64,000 nucleotides of DNA, taken from Calliopsis andreniformis (Eukaryota; Arthropoda; Insecta; Hymenoptera; Andrenidae). The notes beneath the pieces were generated by a model. The model searched no databases and was not told where the DNA came from. It was given only the letters and a program-made list of their open reading frames with translations. Shown here in pieces: positions 63,542 through 64,000 of this stretch (position 1 is the stretch's first letter; every line of letters begins with the position of its first letter). A program made the translations under genes and the position numbers. The DNA is taken from the NCBI RefSeq assembly GCF_051401765.1, contig NC_135071.1, positions 19,694,961 through 19,758,960 of the forward strand, in the 5' to 3' direction.

Positions 63542-64000
63542 CTCGTTCAAATTGATTGTGTCATTTAAAACCGAGAAAACTGACGTTCACATGAATGAAT
63601 ATCCGCAGGATATTTATCTAGGGGCCAACAAAATCGAAGTCTTTTCTTGAGAATCGAAACAAAATAAGGAGTCAAAAAAATCAAGAGTAACGTCTGATTG
63701 TTTTTCATGGTGTACTGTCCAGTACTGATATTCGACAGAAATGAGGATCGGAAGAGTGGCCAAAGGCGAGCACGCGAACAGGACAGGCAGAAGATATGGA
63801 AGAAACGAGGTTAAACAGTAGGCACGCGCTTGAGCAGCGGAAATACGCGTCCCCGATCTACTAAACGCGACGATTTCCGAGCTTACGCGCCTCTACACTG
63901 CAACGACCAATGCGAGCCAGGCCCACAGTCATTTTTCTATCGATGATCACTGGCTGTGAACCGACCACGCATCCGCTCGCTTTCACGATGCTCTTTCGCC

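Larger units (their letters stand above)
46595..64000. other. Right-hand stretch without recognisable genes
   Basis: Contains repeat arrays, a pyrimidine-rich CpG block at 54.1-54.7 kb and a G run at 58.8 kb. No open frame shows a known domain and none has a convincing multi-exon structure. Confidence 0.4.

Overview
This window looks like insect nuclear DNA, most likely from a hymenopteran (bee-like). Three animal genes can be read exon by exon with GT-AG introns. Many of those introns are 60 to 150 bases long. The non-genic part mixes AT-rich sequence with CpG-dense blocks and carries small inverted-repeat transposons. The species cannot be fixed from sequence alone. 

Layout: 1-4,870 is non-genic and holds pieces of two small DNA-transposon families. 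4,874-7,398 (minus) is a complete TAF6 gene (TFIID/SAGA subunit): 8 exons, 641 residues, with its own poly(A) signal. 7,399-8,064 is a 666-base head-to-head promoter interval. 8,065-10,273 (plus) is a complete RCC1-repeat plus BTB gene (RCBTB1/2 type): 10 exons, 514 residues. 10,274-13,852 holds a 236-base inverted-repeat element and then the probable 2.6 kb 3'UTR of the next gene. 13,853-15,199 (minus) is the 3' coding part of a SERTA-domain gene, best matched to taranis, with its upstream exon(s) not located. 

From 15.2 to 64 kb there is no long conserved coding region. It may be the large 5' intron or upstream territory of the taranis-like gene, an intergenic region, or the introns of an unrecognised plus-strand gene. 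Three things stand out there. (1) At least 13 arrays of an 8-base unit (ATATTTGA or its complement) lie in both orientations and are absent from the first 18 kb. (2) CpG-rich blocks near 19.6, 23.4, 33.3 and 54.1 kb each carry a perfect TGACGTCA (CRE) palindrome, and some have good splice donors just downstream, as expected of alternative promoters. (3) Two small plus-strand exons that fit in phase (coding MKR at 20,152-20,160, then a 21-codon exon at 46,532-46,594) could be the start of an undescribed gene. 

TAF6 (core promoter recognition) and the taranis-like protein (transcriptional co-regulator and cell-cycle factor) both act in transcription. The RCC1-BTB protein is probably a substrate adaptor for CUL3 ubiquitin ligase. 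No operon-like or pathway linkage is implied by their adjacency beyond the shared TAF6/RCBTB promoter interval.
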